Virus record (IMG/VR): IMGVR_UViG_3300029448_000196
Coordinates: 12,579-33,025 of that record
DNA from: a virus
Direction: 5' to 3' (one strand)
DNA: 20,447 nt
The position numbers were made by a program, and so were the translations under genes. Below the pieces are notes generated by a model. It saw only the letters and a list, made by a program, of their open reading frames with translations, did no database searches and had not been told where the DNA came from. Below are positions 1 to 7,068 of this stretch, piece after piece. Positions within the stretch are counted from its first letter, which is position 1. Every line of letters starts with the position of its first letter.

Positions 1-438
1 ATTAAATACTGTTGCAGGGGAAAGTGCTGCACTATCTGTACCTGCTGCAGTGCTAAAGCCGTCAAATAGAGCAATTAAATCTTGATCCATTTTTTTTGCT
101 ATTGCCTCACCAAATAATCTACCAATATCTGCTGCAACATTTCTTGGTGCTGAGTTTCTTGCTAGATCGGTTAATGTTGTCATTACACCAACTTCTGAAG
201 CTGTTATAGTCACAGAACTTGGGTTGATTGCAGTATTAGATAAATCTGTTGCTTCATTTACTGCGGCGGCTGCGACTGCTGCATAAATAGGAACTTCAAC
301 TGACTTACCACCACCTGCGATTGCGTAGTTCTTCACAAGATTTTTCATTATTGATTTTTCTTGAATAACGAATTGTGCTTCTGCTACGATCTCTGTATAC
401 AGTTCGGAAACCGTACTGGAGGTTGTTTCATTTGCCAT
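1..438 (-). CDS. Major capsid protein, N-terminal part (gene runs off left edge)
   Basis: The first 146 codons are visible; the C-terminus lies outside the window. The protein would form the icosahedral head shell. It opens with a polar, Ser/Thr-rich stretch, then a helix (SELYTEIVAEAQFVIQEKS), a glycine-rich turn with KSVEVPIY, and a long Ala-rich segment with a TTLTDLARNS-type strand/helix. This arrangement is typical of HK97-fold major capsid proteins of marine phages. The ATG at 438 has an AAAGGA ribosome site about 8 nt upstream. It directly follows the scaffold gene, the usual scaffold-then-capsid order, and belongs to the leftward packaging/head operon. The identification rests on overall look and position, not on a diagnostic motif, but both agree. 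Confidence 0.82.
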   Translation of the reverse strand, partial: MANETTSSTVSELYTEIVAEAQFVIQEKSIMKNLVKNYAIAGGGKSVEVPIYAAVAAAAVNEATDLSNTAINPSSVTITASEVGVMTTLTDLARNSAPRNVAADIGRLFGEAIAKKMDQDLIALFDGFSTAAGTDSAALSPATVFN

Positions 439-460
439 TAGTTATATCCTTTCATAGATA

Positions 461-1174
461 TTATTTATTTAAATTAACAATCGTACTAACACTATCTCTT
501 TGCTTTCTATGTTCAGCATAGAGTTTTCTGTCAGCAGGATTGTTCATGTCTAGTTCCGAAATATTTAAAGTCTTATTCGTGTCCGACTTACCCACATTAC
601 CAACACTTCCACTCCCACTTGGGGTTGCGCTTTGAAAGTGTGCGTTTTGTGTCAAAAACTCTTGCACTGCCTCATCAACAGACAATAAATCTCCGTCTTT
701 GTTATATCGAGGTGTTCCAGAATTATCAAGTACTTCTACCTTACCGTCTTTATTTAGATTTATACTAGATTTTAACAAATCTTTTATTTGTTCTGGATTT
801 ATTGCTTTATGCATTGAGGCAGAATTGATTAATTGTTTATCAACTCTTTCATTCTTTAATTCAGATTCTAATTTTGAAAGTTTGTCATTATATTCTTGCG
901 TCTTTTTTTTCATAACATCATCAAACTTACCACGTTCAATTTGTTTTTCTTCGTCGGCTTTTCTTCTTTCGTCTATGGCTTGTTTGACATCATCTAATGA
1001 CCCAACACCTAATTCATTTAGAATTTTTTGTTCTTGTCTATACAATCTATCTTTTACAACTTTATCAATATCAACCTGTTTTTGTTGTGATTGTTCTGTT
1101 GATTGTTCAATAGGTTGTTCTGTTGCTTCTGTTTTGATTTCTTCAACTTGTTCCGTTTTATTCTCGTCAGACAT
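461..1174 (-). CDS. Capsid scaffolding protein
   Basis: This 237-residue protein is very polar. It has a Glu/Gln/Thr-rich N-terminus (residues 1-35), a long charged helical part with heptad-like spacing (about 36-120, predicted coiled coil) and a Gly/Ser linker near residue 185 (SGSGSVGNVGKS). The short C-terminal helix is rich in Lys/Arg (near 205-230). Scaffold proteins of tailed phages usually have this build: disordered ends, a coiled-coil middle and a basic C-terminal tip that touches the coat. It sits between the head-morphogenesis gene and the capsid gene, the standard scaffold position. The ATG at 1174 is preceded by AAGGAG at good spacing. No protease motif is seen. Function is inferred from composition and context. 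Confidence 0.8.
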   Translation of the reverse strand: MSDENKTEQVEEIKTEATEQPIEQSTEQSQQKQVDIDKVVKDRLYRQEQKILNELGVGSLDDVKQAIDERRKADEEKQIERGKFDDVMKKKTQEYNDKLSKLESELKNERVDKQLINSASMHKAINPEQIKDLLKSSINLNKDGKVEVLDNSGTPRYNKDGDLLSVDEAVQEFLTQNAHFQSATPSGSGSVGNVGKSDTNKTLNISELDMNNPADRKLYAEHRKQRDSVSTIVNLNK

Positions 1175-1224
1175 ATTGGATAACTCCTTAATTGTTATTT
1201 ATTTAAGGAATATATAAAAAAAAC

Positions 1225-2151
1225 CTATTCTTCAAGTATGTTTTCCCATTCAGGATTATAGATAGTAAAACTGTGCCTACATCTATAACCACCTCTATCA
1301 ACAAAAGGGTCATTACCAGATTTTCCCTTCCACCTTTGATTTTGCCATAAATCTCTTGCTTGTTGTTCTGTTAAAATTCTACCCATAGTTCTTGCACAAA
1401 AATTTCTTGTTGTATCTATTCGTGTTCCTGCATATTTAAATTGTTTAATACCTGCTTGATCTGCTTTAAATTTTACAAATTGTCCGTCAAATTTCATTAA
1501 ACTATCGTGTGCATATAAACCTGCGTATTTACGCATATTCTCACCAAGAATATCACTACCATATTTTCCTGCTAATGTAGATTTAGCTAATGCAACTCTT
1601 TTTTGAATGTTTTTAGTATCTGAATATCTATTTTTTTCAATAAAGGCGACAAGTCTATTTATAGCATTTTCATTACTTCTTTGGTAAACACCATTGATTT
1701 GACCTGCAATATTTTTAACCATTTCATTAAATGATCTACCAATTAATGCAGATTGGTAAACTTCGTTTGCAATAGTATCTAAGAATCTATTGGCAATATC
1801 TTGAAAACCTGCAAAAGACAAAAATTTTAATTGTGTAATAACTTCAAGGTCAACTTTTTGTAGTGTTTTAAATTTGTTATCTATTGGTAATTTTTTTATA
1901 ACTCTTTGATATTCTATAACTATTTGGTCATATTCTTTTATAATTGCACTTGCTTCTTTAAGAAAAACACCCTGTATTAATGTCTTGATCTTTGGTCTAT
2001 ATGAAATCGCAAACTGCGTATTAAAATTACTGCCACCATTCGTTAATGTGGTTAGTTCATCTCGTATTCTATCTTCTAAGGTTTTAAGAACGCCAATAAT
2101 TCGTTCTTCATGTGTATCAATTAATTTGTTTATTATGGCTTGTTTTGACAT
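1225..2151 (-). CDS. Minor head / head-morphogenesis protein (Mu gpF-like)
   Basis: This 308-residue protein is mostly helical over its first ~220 residues. Its C-terminal module has a Cys and polar signature (TRIDTTRNFCARTMGRIL, then GNDPFVDRGGYRCRHSF). This resembles the Mu protein F-like / SPP1 gp7 family (PF04233 type), where a C-terminal Cys/His cluster follows an R-x-x-C...G-R motif. Such proteins are minor head components made next to the portal and thought to help head assembly or DNA ejection. The ATG at 2151 lies 3 nt after the stop of the preceding 92-codon gene and has no clear Shine-Dalgarno site, so translation is probably coupled. The gene order portal - small proteins - gpF-like - scaffold - capsid supports the call. 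Confidence 0.75.
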   Translation of the reverse strand: MSKQAIINKLIDTHEERIIGVLKTLEDRIRDELTTLTNGGSNFNTQFAISYRPKIKTLIQGVFLKEASAIIKEYDQIVIEYQRVIKKLPIDNKFKTLQKVDLEVITQLKFLSFAGFQDIANRFLDTIANEVYQSALIGRSFNEMVKNIAGQINGVYQRSNENAINRLVAFIEKNRYSDTKNIQKRVALAKSTLAGKYGSDILGENMRKYAGLYAHDSLMKFDGQFVKFKADQAGIKQFKYAGTRIDTTRNFCARTMGRILTEQQARDLWQNQRWKGKSGNDPFVDRGGYRCRHSFTIYNPEWENILEE

Positions 2152-2154
2152 TCA

Positions 2155-2433
2155 TTATAAAGGGAAATTTTTTTTCCATGCTCTGATTGACCAATAGGCA
2201 GGTGATAATGTTTTTTGACCTTTGACTTTCTTTAAAACACCACCCATTCTTGCTAGAAATGATCTCTGTCTTGCAGGAATATTTTTTTTAATTTTCATCG
2301 TAGGGTCGCCAAATCTTACTATTTTTACATTACCACTTGATTTATCTTTAATATAAACACCAAATTTTTTATTTTTATTTGGAGTTCTGAATGGTTTATT
2401 CAGTTTAACTTGACGACCTTTATAATTTGCCAT
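2155..2433 (-). CDS. Small basic phage protein with MKI-R/K..SF.AR..YW..RAW motif
   Basis: A 92-residue, strongly basic protein. From residue ~24 it reads KFGVYIKDKSSGNVKIVRFG, then GDPTMKIKKNIPARQRSFLA, and later SPAYWSIRAWKKNF. It resembles a motif I know from many phages (FGDPxMxIRKxxPxxRKSFxARHxC...YWSCxxW), often beside or fused to prohead protease and head genes. Here the Cys residues of that motif are absent (YWSIRAW instead of YWSC.xW). Function is unknown; a head or prohead-associated role is inferred from position. Its ATG overlaps the stop of the 26-codon gene upstream by one base (TAATG), so translation is likely coupled. Confidence 0.7.
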   Translation of the reverse strand: MANYKGRQVKLNKPFRTPNKNKKFGVYIKDKSSGNVKIVRFGDPTMKIKKNIPARQRSFLARMGGVLKKVKGQKTLSPAYWSIRAWKKNFPL

Positions 2434-2513
2434 TACTTCTTTTTCTTTTTCTTTTTCATTTTCTTTGGTGGTCTTCCGACCTTAGATCCGTATGTTCCTT
2501 TTCCTTTTGGCAT
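2433..2513 (-). CDS. Tiny lysine-rich protein with AT-hook-like GRPPKK (26 aa)
   Basis: The peptide begins MPKGKGTYGSKVGRPPKK and ends in a run of lysines broken by one Met, then TAA. It is 26 residues long. A good ribosome site (AAGGGA, about 7 nt before the ATG at 2513) and a one-base TAATG overlap with the next gene support a real gene. VGRPPKK resembles the core of an AT-hook, which inserts into the minor groove of AT-rich DNA. I know similar 'MPKGKGTYGS' peptides only as unnamed marine phage proteins. It could be a DNA-binding or capsid-interior peptide; this is inference. Confidence 0.7.
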   Translation of the reverse strand: MPKGKGTYGSKVGRPPKKMKKKKKKK

Positions 2514-2514
2514 T

Positions 2515-2601
2515 TTATTTTCCCTTCTTTTTCTTTTGTTTTTTAAGAATGGCCTTTTGTAAAGCCATTGGTAGTTTTTTTTGTTTCTTTGTTAGTGCCA
2601 T
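2515..2601 (-). CDS. Tiny basic protein MALTKKQKKLP-type (28 aa)
   Basis: A 28-residue peptide, MALTKKQKKLPMALQKAILK followed by KQ and a Lys-rich tail ending GK. The ATG at 2601 has a strong ribosome site (AAAGGATAGG) close upstream. Its stop is one base before the ATG of the 26-residue gene. It has an amphipathic helix (LPMALQKAIL) followed by a polylysine tail. I recognise the pattern from marine phage head regions but know no function. It overlaps the end of the ATG-less Cys/His-rich frame upstream, which may extend to 2543. Confidence 0.68.
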   Translation of the reverse strand: MALTKKQKKLPMALQKAILKKQKKKKGK

Positions 2602-2776
2602 TACCTATCCTTTCAAAATAATGTTCCGAACATAGTAGTTCTAGCATACCAAATCTATAATTAAAACCGAATGTTGCAAATTTACCACAAAAGCAAATTG
2701 AATATTTATTGTGTTGTTCATGTGTCCAATTACAAAAGACACTTGAAGAAATTGTTCGTCCCTTTATTTCTTTTTC
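2543..2776 (-). CDS. Cys/His-rich (zinc-binding-like) frame without ATG: candidate -1 frameshift extension or non-AUG ORF
   Basis: This frame is open from the A-rich end of the preceding 79-codon gene to TAA at 2543 and has no ATG, GTG or TTG at its beginning. The translation looks like a real protein: FCNWTHEQHNKYSICFCGK, then FATFGFNYRFGMLELLCSEH. Cysteines and histidines are spaced as C-x3-H, C-x-C and C-x2-H, like a small zinc knuckle. Two entries are possible. One is -1 slippage on A AAA AAG at 2776-2782, which gives a 153-residue fusion to the upstream basic protein. The other is an ATT start at 2750-2752 with AAGGGA six bases upstream, giving 69 residues. The last ~19 codons overlap the 28-residue gene, so that tail may be incidental. 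Without this frame, 2602-2763 would be an unexplained gap in a gene-packed operon. Confidence 0.5.
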   Translation of the reverse strand, partial: EKEIKGRTISSSVFCNWTHEQHNKYSICFCGKFATFGFNYRFGMLELLCSEHYFERIGNGTNKETKKTTNGFTKGHS

Positions 2777-3003
2777 TTTTTTCGTAAATCTAAGTCGTGC
2801 TTACGACTACCTCGTAAGAATGAATTTACCCTACCCATTGACCAAGCCGCCATAGGCACTCTGCGACTACCACTTGATAAAAATGCACCTTGCCCTCTAC
2901 GATAAACTTTAGCTAATGTTCCATAGGTATATCTTTTTGATGCTTTTGCTTTTCTTTGTAGTGTTGCTTTTACAGAAGCCGATAAAGGTTTTCTTGCAAC
3001 CAT
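2764..3003 (-). CDS. Small basic phage protein (79 aa)
   Basis: A 79-residue, highly basic protein. A central segment TYGTLAKVYRRGQGAFLSSG is followed by RRVPMAAWSMGRVNSFLRGS and a tail of KHDLDLRKKKKK. The pattern Y-x-x-L-x-K-V-Y-x-R-G-x-x-A(F/W)...W-x-M-x-R-V-N-S resembles a family of small proteins common in marine phages, sometimes fused to larger head proteins; its function is unknown. Its ATG overlaps the stop of the preceding gene by one base (TAATG). The last six codons contain a perfect slippery heptamer, so the C-terminus may sometimes be replaced by the Cys/His-rich extension. Confidence 0.7.
   Translation of the reverse strand: MVARKPLSASVKATLQRKAKASKRYTYGTLAKVYRRGQGAFLSSGSRRVPMAAWSMGRVNSFLRGSRKHDLDLRKKKKK
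2776..2782 (-). promoter_or_regulatory. Candidate -1 ribosomal frameshift site (A AAA AAG)
   Basis: On the minus strand the codons at the end of the 79-codon gene read CGA AAA AAG AAA AAG AAA TAA. The heptamer A AAA AAG is in exactly the phase used for -1 slippage, as at the E. coli dnaX site. After slipping, the ribosome would read GAA AAA GAA ATA AAG GGA and enter the Cys/His-rich frame. A weak downstream hairpin (GTGTC/GACAC, about 40 nt away) is visible, but I see no strong stimulator. A lysine-rich tail in an AT-rich genome can create this heptamer by chance, so the confidence is moderate. Confidence 0.4.
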
Positions 3004-3179
3004 TATGCCTTTGTCCTTGATCTGAGTAATGATAACGGAATGCGTTTACCTGCTTTATACAATGCAGCAACCTTTTTGATAAGTGATGCTCTTCTTGATC
3101 TTTTTGCACCTTTTAAACCAGATAAATACTTTTTAGGTATCTTTGTTTTTTTATCTTTAGGTACTTTACGCTTCGGCAA
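3003..3179 (-). CDS. Small basic phage protein (58 aa, TTG start)
   Basis: A basic protein reading PKRKVPKDKKTKIPKKYLSG, then LKGAKRSRRASLIKKVAALY and KAGKRIPLSLL. The segment KKYLxGLxGxKRxxRAxLIKKVxxxYKxGKxIPxSL is one I associate with unnamed marine/cyanophage proteins. No ATG exists. A longer TTG-initiated form (from 3218) is open, but the TTG at 3177-3179 has AAGGTG at good spacing and gives a sensible basic N-terminus, so I prefer it. It overlaps the portal gene's 3' end by 14 nt and is coupled to the next gene by TAATG. It is one of a run of very basic small proteins behind the portal. Confidence 0.62.
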   Translation of the reverse strand: MPKRKVPKDKKTKIPKKYLSGLKGAKRSRRASLIKKVAALYKAGKRIPLSLLRSRTKA

Positions 3180-4587
3180 TTTCTTCACCTTCAATTTCTT
3201 CAGTAGCAAATTGACCAATACTTTCTGTTTTTGCCATTATTTCGTTATCAATAGAAGCAATTTTTTCATCATCATCAACAACTGCTCTTGCAATTTGTTT
3301 ATCTACTTCTTTCAAAAATGTATCAGACTCAACACCACTAGCTTTTGCCATTTGTAAAAACTGTAAGTCACTAGCATAATCTCTAAGATTAAAACTATCT
3401 GGGTAGATTATTTCACCATCAAATTCTTTGTCTTGCCATTCTGCAAATAATTTCCATATTTGTTCTTCTGCATTTTGTAAATAATCTGCTTTTTCAGATA
3501 ACCTTGCATTTAAAAGTTGAAATTCAGTTTGTAATGCTATTCCAGATTGCACTCTTGTTTCAGTAGCTCTGATTGCACCCATGTGTGTTATTCTGTTAAT
3601 AGCTTCTACCTTCATAGTTATATTATTCATAATACCGTCAAGTGATTGTGAACTTGGTTGTATAAGATAAGGTTTTAAATTACTATCCATATCACTTGGC
3701 ATTTCAATAACAGAACCTGCACCTGCACTTGCTTCAACTTCTGGTGTTTTTACTAAACTAGGGTGATTTGATAAACGAATTAATTGTTCAATTTCTGAAT
3801 AATCGTTGTAAATGCCTTTTTGTAATTCTGCAACATCATTTAAATCAGATACACCAATACCTCTTCTTTGTGATTTTTGATTATATAAAATTACTGCAGG
3901 TATTTTACCTAACATATTTGGCATTTCATCTTTAATAATTGGCTTCCCTGTAGAATATCCTTTTGAAAAATCAGCAACCATATATGTTGTTATATCTTCC
4001 ATAGTCCAAACTCTAATTGTTGCAACATCTTCAAATAAATCTTCTAACAATGTTAATGAAGTTAAAACGTATTTACCATTCAATGATCTTTCAAAATTCC
4101 AATTTAAAACATTTTCTGAAGTATAGAGACTAATATATGGTCGAATATCAAGTTGTATTTCTTCTGCTCTTGATTGTGATTGAACTGCAGGTTTATCTAA
4201 TATTGCCCAACAAGTACCATAAATACTTGCGTTCATTTGCATCTCACGAATTACATTATCAAACGATCTTCCGTCAAGGTCAGCATCATCAATAAATGAT
4301 TGTAATTGTGGGTCACCTGTCAATGTTCCATAATCTCTTGTTGGTGGAACTCTAAAAAGAAATGAAGAATAAATTTGTACTACATTTTTACAATGATTAT
4401 CAATAGGGGTATTTTCTGATCTTTTCATATATTCTTCATCAGATTCAAGTATATACCTATTTAATTGAAAGCCATTTTGGTAGTCTTGACCACCTAGATA
4501 TGACATTAAATGAAAATGCCAATCATTAAATTTTTCTTCGTAATGTTTATGTTTTTGTGTTAAAAAATCTCTACTGTAAGTCGCCAT
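3166..4587 (-). CDS. Portal protein
   Basis: A 473-residue protein with features of phage portal proteins. It has a mixed alpha/beta N-terminal region (DNHCKNVVQIYSSFLFRVPP near residue 65), and a long stem/clip region with DLNDVAELQKGIYNDYSEIE followed by LIRLSNHPSLVKTP. A helix-rich part with GAIRATETRVQSGIALQTEF and a charged C-terminus (TEEIEGEEIAEA) follow. Twelve copies would form the ring at one head vertex through which the terminase pumps DNA. It directly follows the large terminase, with TAATG overlap at 4587, and AGGTGGAG precedes the ATG. An in-frame GTG at 4596 would add three residues but lies inside the ribosome site. The acidic C-terminus contrasts with the basic proteins encoded next. 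Confidence 0.88.
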   Translation of the reverse strand: MATYSRDFLTQKHKHYEEKFNDWHFHLMSYLGGQDYQNGFQLNRYILESDEEYMKRSENTPIDNHCKNVVQIYSSFLFRVPPTRDYGTLTGDPQLQSFIDDADLDGRSFDNVIREMQMNASIYGTCWAILDKPAVQSQSRAEEIQLDIRPYISLYTSENVLNWNFERSLNGKYVLTSLTLLEDLFEDVATIRVWTMEDITTYMVADFSKGYSTGKPIIKDEMPNMLGKIPAVILYNQKSQRRGIGVSDLNDVAELQKGIYNDYSEIEQLIRLSNHPSLVKTPEVEASAGAGSVIEMPSDMDSNLKPYLIQPSSQSLDGIMNNITMKVEAINRITHMGAIRATETRVQSGIALQTEFQLLNARLSEKADYLQNAEEQIWKLFAEWQDKEFDGEIIYPDSFNLRDYASDLQFLQMAKASGVESDTFLKEVDKQIARAVVDDDEKIASIDNEIMAKTESIGQFATEEIEGEEIAEA

Positions 4588-5801
4588 TAACTCCACCTCT
4601 TTGGCTTATTAGGTTTAAACTCTCGTCTTAATGGGTACAAATATTCTATCATATAACCTAATGCGTCGTTCATGTGATCATAGCCACTATCTTTATCTGG
4701 AATAGTTGTCCCTTCCTTATAAATTTGTCTTTCTAAACTTTTTATAACATTTTTACATCTCTTGTCTATGAATAAACTATTTTTGCCTTTTGCATTTTTC
4801 AATTTTGAATTTACAGAATTGATACGATCTCGGATTAATGGGTGATTACTTCTAACTCTAATATTAAAACCTGCATTTTTTAATATTGAAATATCTGTAA
4901 AACCCCCTGCAGATGTTTTTCTTTGTTTTGAAGCAGGGTCTGGATATACAAAAATACTATAACCTTTGTATCTTTCAATAATCTCCTCACACATTTCTTG
5001 CGTATTACTAGAAAATATTTGAATTTCATCAAATACAAAAAGATTATCTTCTATTATCTCACTTACAACACAACACATCGGGTCAATATTAAAATCCATG
5101 CCTATATGTAATTGTCGTGTCACAGGTTTATATTCAATAATATTTGTATTTCTATCAAAGTTATAATAAATAGCTCCTGCATAATTAACAAAACTAGCCA
5201 TATATTCTTGTTTAAATGTTCTTTCGTCAAGGTCTTGTTTTGCTTGGTCTATTTCTTGAGGTGATACTTGACCACCTTCTAATGTTGTATATTGAAAACT
5301 ATTCCATTCTTCATCTGTTTCGTGTCTTAAAAAAAGATTATAAGACCAATTACCATAACCTCTAGGTGTTCCTGTGAATAATGCGTGTCCATTACGATCT
5401 GACAATGTTGGTCGCAATACTTCAAACCATGCACTATCTTTAATATCAGCGAATTCATCAATAACTAAAAAATCTAAACCAACACCTCTAAGTGATTGTT
5501 CATTATCTGCTCCACGCAAACTTATAGTTGAATTATTTTTTAAATAAACAGTTAAATCGGCATGATTAACTGTTGAAACCCATTTGTGTTTATAAAGCCT
5601 ATCAATCAAATCATTCCAAACAATATTTTTTGCCATTCGATAAGAAGGAGCAACATACCAAACTTTTTTTTTGGGGTATCTTGCAAATCTTGCCAGTTCA
5701 TTGATAGCAAGAAATGTTTTACCAAATCTTCGTCCACTAATTAAGACTCTAAACCTCGCCTTACTATCTATGACAGTCTGTTGAGGTTTAGTTAATCCCA
5801 T
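4587..5801 (-). CDS. Terminase large subunit (packaging ATPase and nuclease)
   Basis: 404 residues. The ATPase domain has Walker A SGRRFGKT (residues 22-29), Walker B LDFLVIDE (Asp115-Glu116) and a coupling motif LFTGTPRG near residue 140. The RNase H-like nuclease follows with HIGMDFNIDP (acidic residues near 224), VYPDPAS in the middle and the late acidic motif GYDHMNDALGYMIEYL near the C-terminus. The protein cuts concatemeric DNA and pumps it through the portal. It overlaps the stop of the small-subunit gene by one base and the portal start by one base. Length and motif order are normal for a T4/HK97-type terminase; nothing is missing. Confidence 0.96.
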   Translation of the reverse strand: MGLTKPQQTVIDSKARFRVLISGRRFGKTFLAINELARFARYPKKKVWYVAPSYRMAKNIVWNDLIDRLYKHKWVSTVNHADLTVYLKNNSTISLRGADNEQSLRGVGLDFLVIDEFADIKDSAWFEVLRPTLSDRNGHALFTGTPRGYGNWSYNLFLRHETDEEWNSFQYTTLEGGQVSPQEIDQAKQDLDERTFKQEYMASFVNYAGAIYYNFDRNTNIIEYKPVTRQLHIGMDFNIDPMCCVVSEIIEDNLFVFDEIQIFSSNTQEMCEEIIERYKGYSIFVYPDPASKQRKTSAGGFTDISILKNAGFNIRVRSNHPLIRDRINSVNSKLKNAKGKNSLFIDKRCKNVIKSLERQIYKEGTTIPDKDSGYDHMNDALGYMIEYLYPLRREFKPNKPKRWS

Positions 5802-6121
5802 TAATCATAAGACCACGGTAATGGCTCATTATTTTCAGATGTTTCAAGTTTATCTTTTTGACCTAACATTTGCTTACCTAACCATATTAACATTGTGGTA
5901 TTTCCAGATTGTGCTTTATCATATTGCATTCTTCGTAAGCTAATTCTTCCTTGATCTCGACCCTTTTTTAAGTACTCGGAAAAATTATCTGCCAAAGTAT
6001 CTGGGTGACACCCTACAATGGTTGATATTTCTTGATTTGTGCAGAATATTGAAGCCAATTTTTCAATTAAATTAATATCTAGTTCTTTTTTTGGTCTGCC
6101 GACCGATTTCTTTTCTGTCAT
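5801..6121 (-). CDS. Terminase small subunit-like HTH protein
   Basis: About 106 residues. It begins with a basic VGRPKKELD segment (AT-hook-like GRPKK), followed by a helix-turn-helix (LIEKLASIFCTNQEISTIVG, then CHPDTLADNFSEYLKKGRDQ). It ends with LRRMQYDKAQSGNTTMLIWL and GKQMLGQKDK. This arrangement is widespread in short phage proteins directly upstream of the large terminase and is annotated as small terminase or packaging DNA-recognition protein. The ATG at 6121 has AAGAGGTG upstream; the in-frame GTG at 6130 lies inside that site and is less likely. It is the first gene after a good promoter. Confidence 0.72.
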   Translation of the reverse strand: MTEKKSVGRPKKELDINLIEKLASIFCTNQEISTIVGCHPDTLADNFSEYLKKGRDQGRISLRRMQYDKAQSGNTTMLIWLGKQMLGQKDKLETSENNEPLPWSYD

Positions 6122-6137
6122 TTTTTTCACCTCTTAT

Positions 6138-6152
6138 ACCCAGAGTGTGGGT
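6138..6152 (-). other. Short hairpin at the 5' end of the predicted terminase transcript
   Basis: A perfect 5-bp inverted repeat (ACCCA / TGGGT, 5-nt loop) lies right where transcription from the 6160-6188 promoter would begin. It has no T-tract, so it is not an intrinsic terminator. It could protect the 5' end of the mRNA or be a protein site; the stem is short enough to be chance. Confidence 0.3.
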
Positions 6153-6159
6153 TGCTCTA

Positions 6160-6188
6160 TTTATGCTGAAAGATTTATTGATTGTCAA
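6160..6188 (-). promoter_or_regulatory. Sigma70-like promoter for the terminase/head genes
   Basis: On the minus strand a perfect -35 box TTGACA (6183-6188) is followed after 17 bp by CATAAA (6160-6165), a 4/6 match to TATAAT. The -35 box lies in the last codons region of the glycosyltransferase gene and the start point would fall near 6153. It is about 30 nt ahead of the small-terminase ribosome site. This would let packaging and head genes be expressed apart from the upstream modification/replication genes. It is the best -35/-10 pair I found in the window. Confidence 0.5.
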
Positions 6189-7068
6189 ATTTTTTTAACA
6201 CAATTCCATATTCATTTACGCCTTTTGGTATGTCAATATCGTCACGTAATAACAAATGATTTTCTCTTTTGAACTTATTATAATTAACATAATGGTGCCA
6301 ACGACCATATCGCCATGTCACTCTTGAAACATCTGGGTGTAATTTCAGTTGCATTTGAGATTTTGGCACTGTTCCCTCTTTTGCATAAAATTCTGCTGTA
6401 TTCCCACCTTTAACTGTTTGTGTTCTAGCTTTTTCTTGTAAAAATATATTGAATTGAATAGTACACCAACCTGCTTTTAACATCTGTAAAGACAGATCAG
6501 TATCTTCGTTATATCTACCACGCCAACGAAAAGGCACATCATTACGAATTAAATTACAACTATAAATTCTTGTATTGACTGTGAATGGCCCATATCTATC
6601 ACCCCATTTATCAATAACAAAGAAAGTATAGTTAGGTCCTGCCATTGCTACATTCTTATAACGCAAACAGAAATCTTCCATGACACGCCACATAACACCG
6701 TCATAAATTTTTATTCTTTTATTTTTATGCCACCTACGAAAACATTTAATATTATCGTCCATTACCCAATGCCATTTATGACCTTCACTTATTGAATGGT
6801 CCCATATAAAATTTCTTGCAGCCCCAGGTCCAACGCTTTTTGACAAACCTAAATCATCACATGTATTATAATTTTCTTGGTAGCTTTTATCTAAAACTAG
6901 AATGTTTTTTTTATCTATAACTTTTGCATAATCAGAATATTCTTGCTCTTCTACTACAACACAATACGGAACATTCATTTGTTCCAGAGCTTTTACTGTT
7001 AGGCGACTTTCTGATCTACCTTTGGTTGGTATATATATTGGAAACTGAGGTTTATTCTTCTGTGACAT
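6175..7068 (-). CDS. TET-associated-type glycosyltransferase (DNA base hypermodification, predicted)
   Basis: 297 residues. A GT-A-like N-terminus has IPIYIPTKGRSES (11-18 region) and VPYCVVVEEQEY, then VGPGAARNFIWDHS (79-92). The metal-binding-like motif VMDDNI follows (Asp104-Asp105) and then the catalytic-region-like RYNEDTDLSLQMLKAGWC (187-191 NEDTD). This layout matches the TET-associated glycosyltransferase (TAGT) family, which attaches sugars to oxidised 5-methylcytosine in phage DNA. The gene lies between a ParB-like gene (17 nt overlap) and the small terminase, so modification would act on DNA about to be packaged. No TET oxygenase, cytosine methyltransferase or nucleotide hydroxymethylase is in this window. 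The acceptor base is therefore unknown, and partner genes may lie outside. An AAGGG site precedes the ATG. Confidence 0.75.
   Translation of the reverse strand: MSQKNKPQFPIYIPTKGRSESRLTVKALEQMNVPYCVVVEEQEYSDYAKVIDKKNILVLDKSYQENYNTCDDLGLSKSVGPGAARNFIWDHSISEGHKWHWVMDDNIKCFRRWHKNKRIKIYDGVMWRVMEDFCLRYKNVAMAGPNYTFFVIDKWGDRYGPFTVNTRIYSCNLIRNDVPFRWRGRYNEDTDLSLQMLKAGWCTIQFNIFLQEKARTQTVKGGNTAEFYAKEGTVPKSQMQLKLHPDVSRVTWRYGRWHHYVNYNKFKRENHLLLRDDIDIPKGVNEYGIVLKKFDNQ

Noticed and set aside
699-1217. Plus-strand 172-codon ORF opposite the scaffold gene
   Set aside because: It lies antisense to a well-supported gene, has Cys/Phe/Ser-rich composition typical of the complement of Lys/Glu-rich coding, and no fitting ribosome site or neighbours.
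2909-3109. Minus-strand 66-codon ORF overlapping two basic genes
   Set aside because: It covers the junction of two better-supported, TAATG-coupled genes and shows no motif or ribosome site.
3180-3218. Longer TTG-started form of the 58-residue basic protein
   Set aside because: It would overlap the portal gene by 53 nt and has no ribosome site; the TTG at 3177-3179 has a good one.
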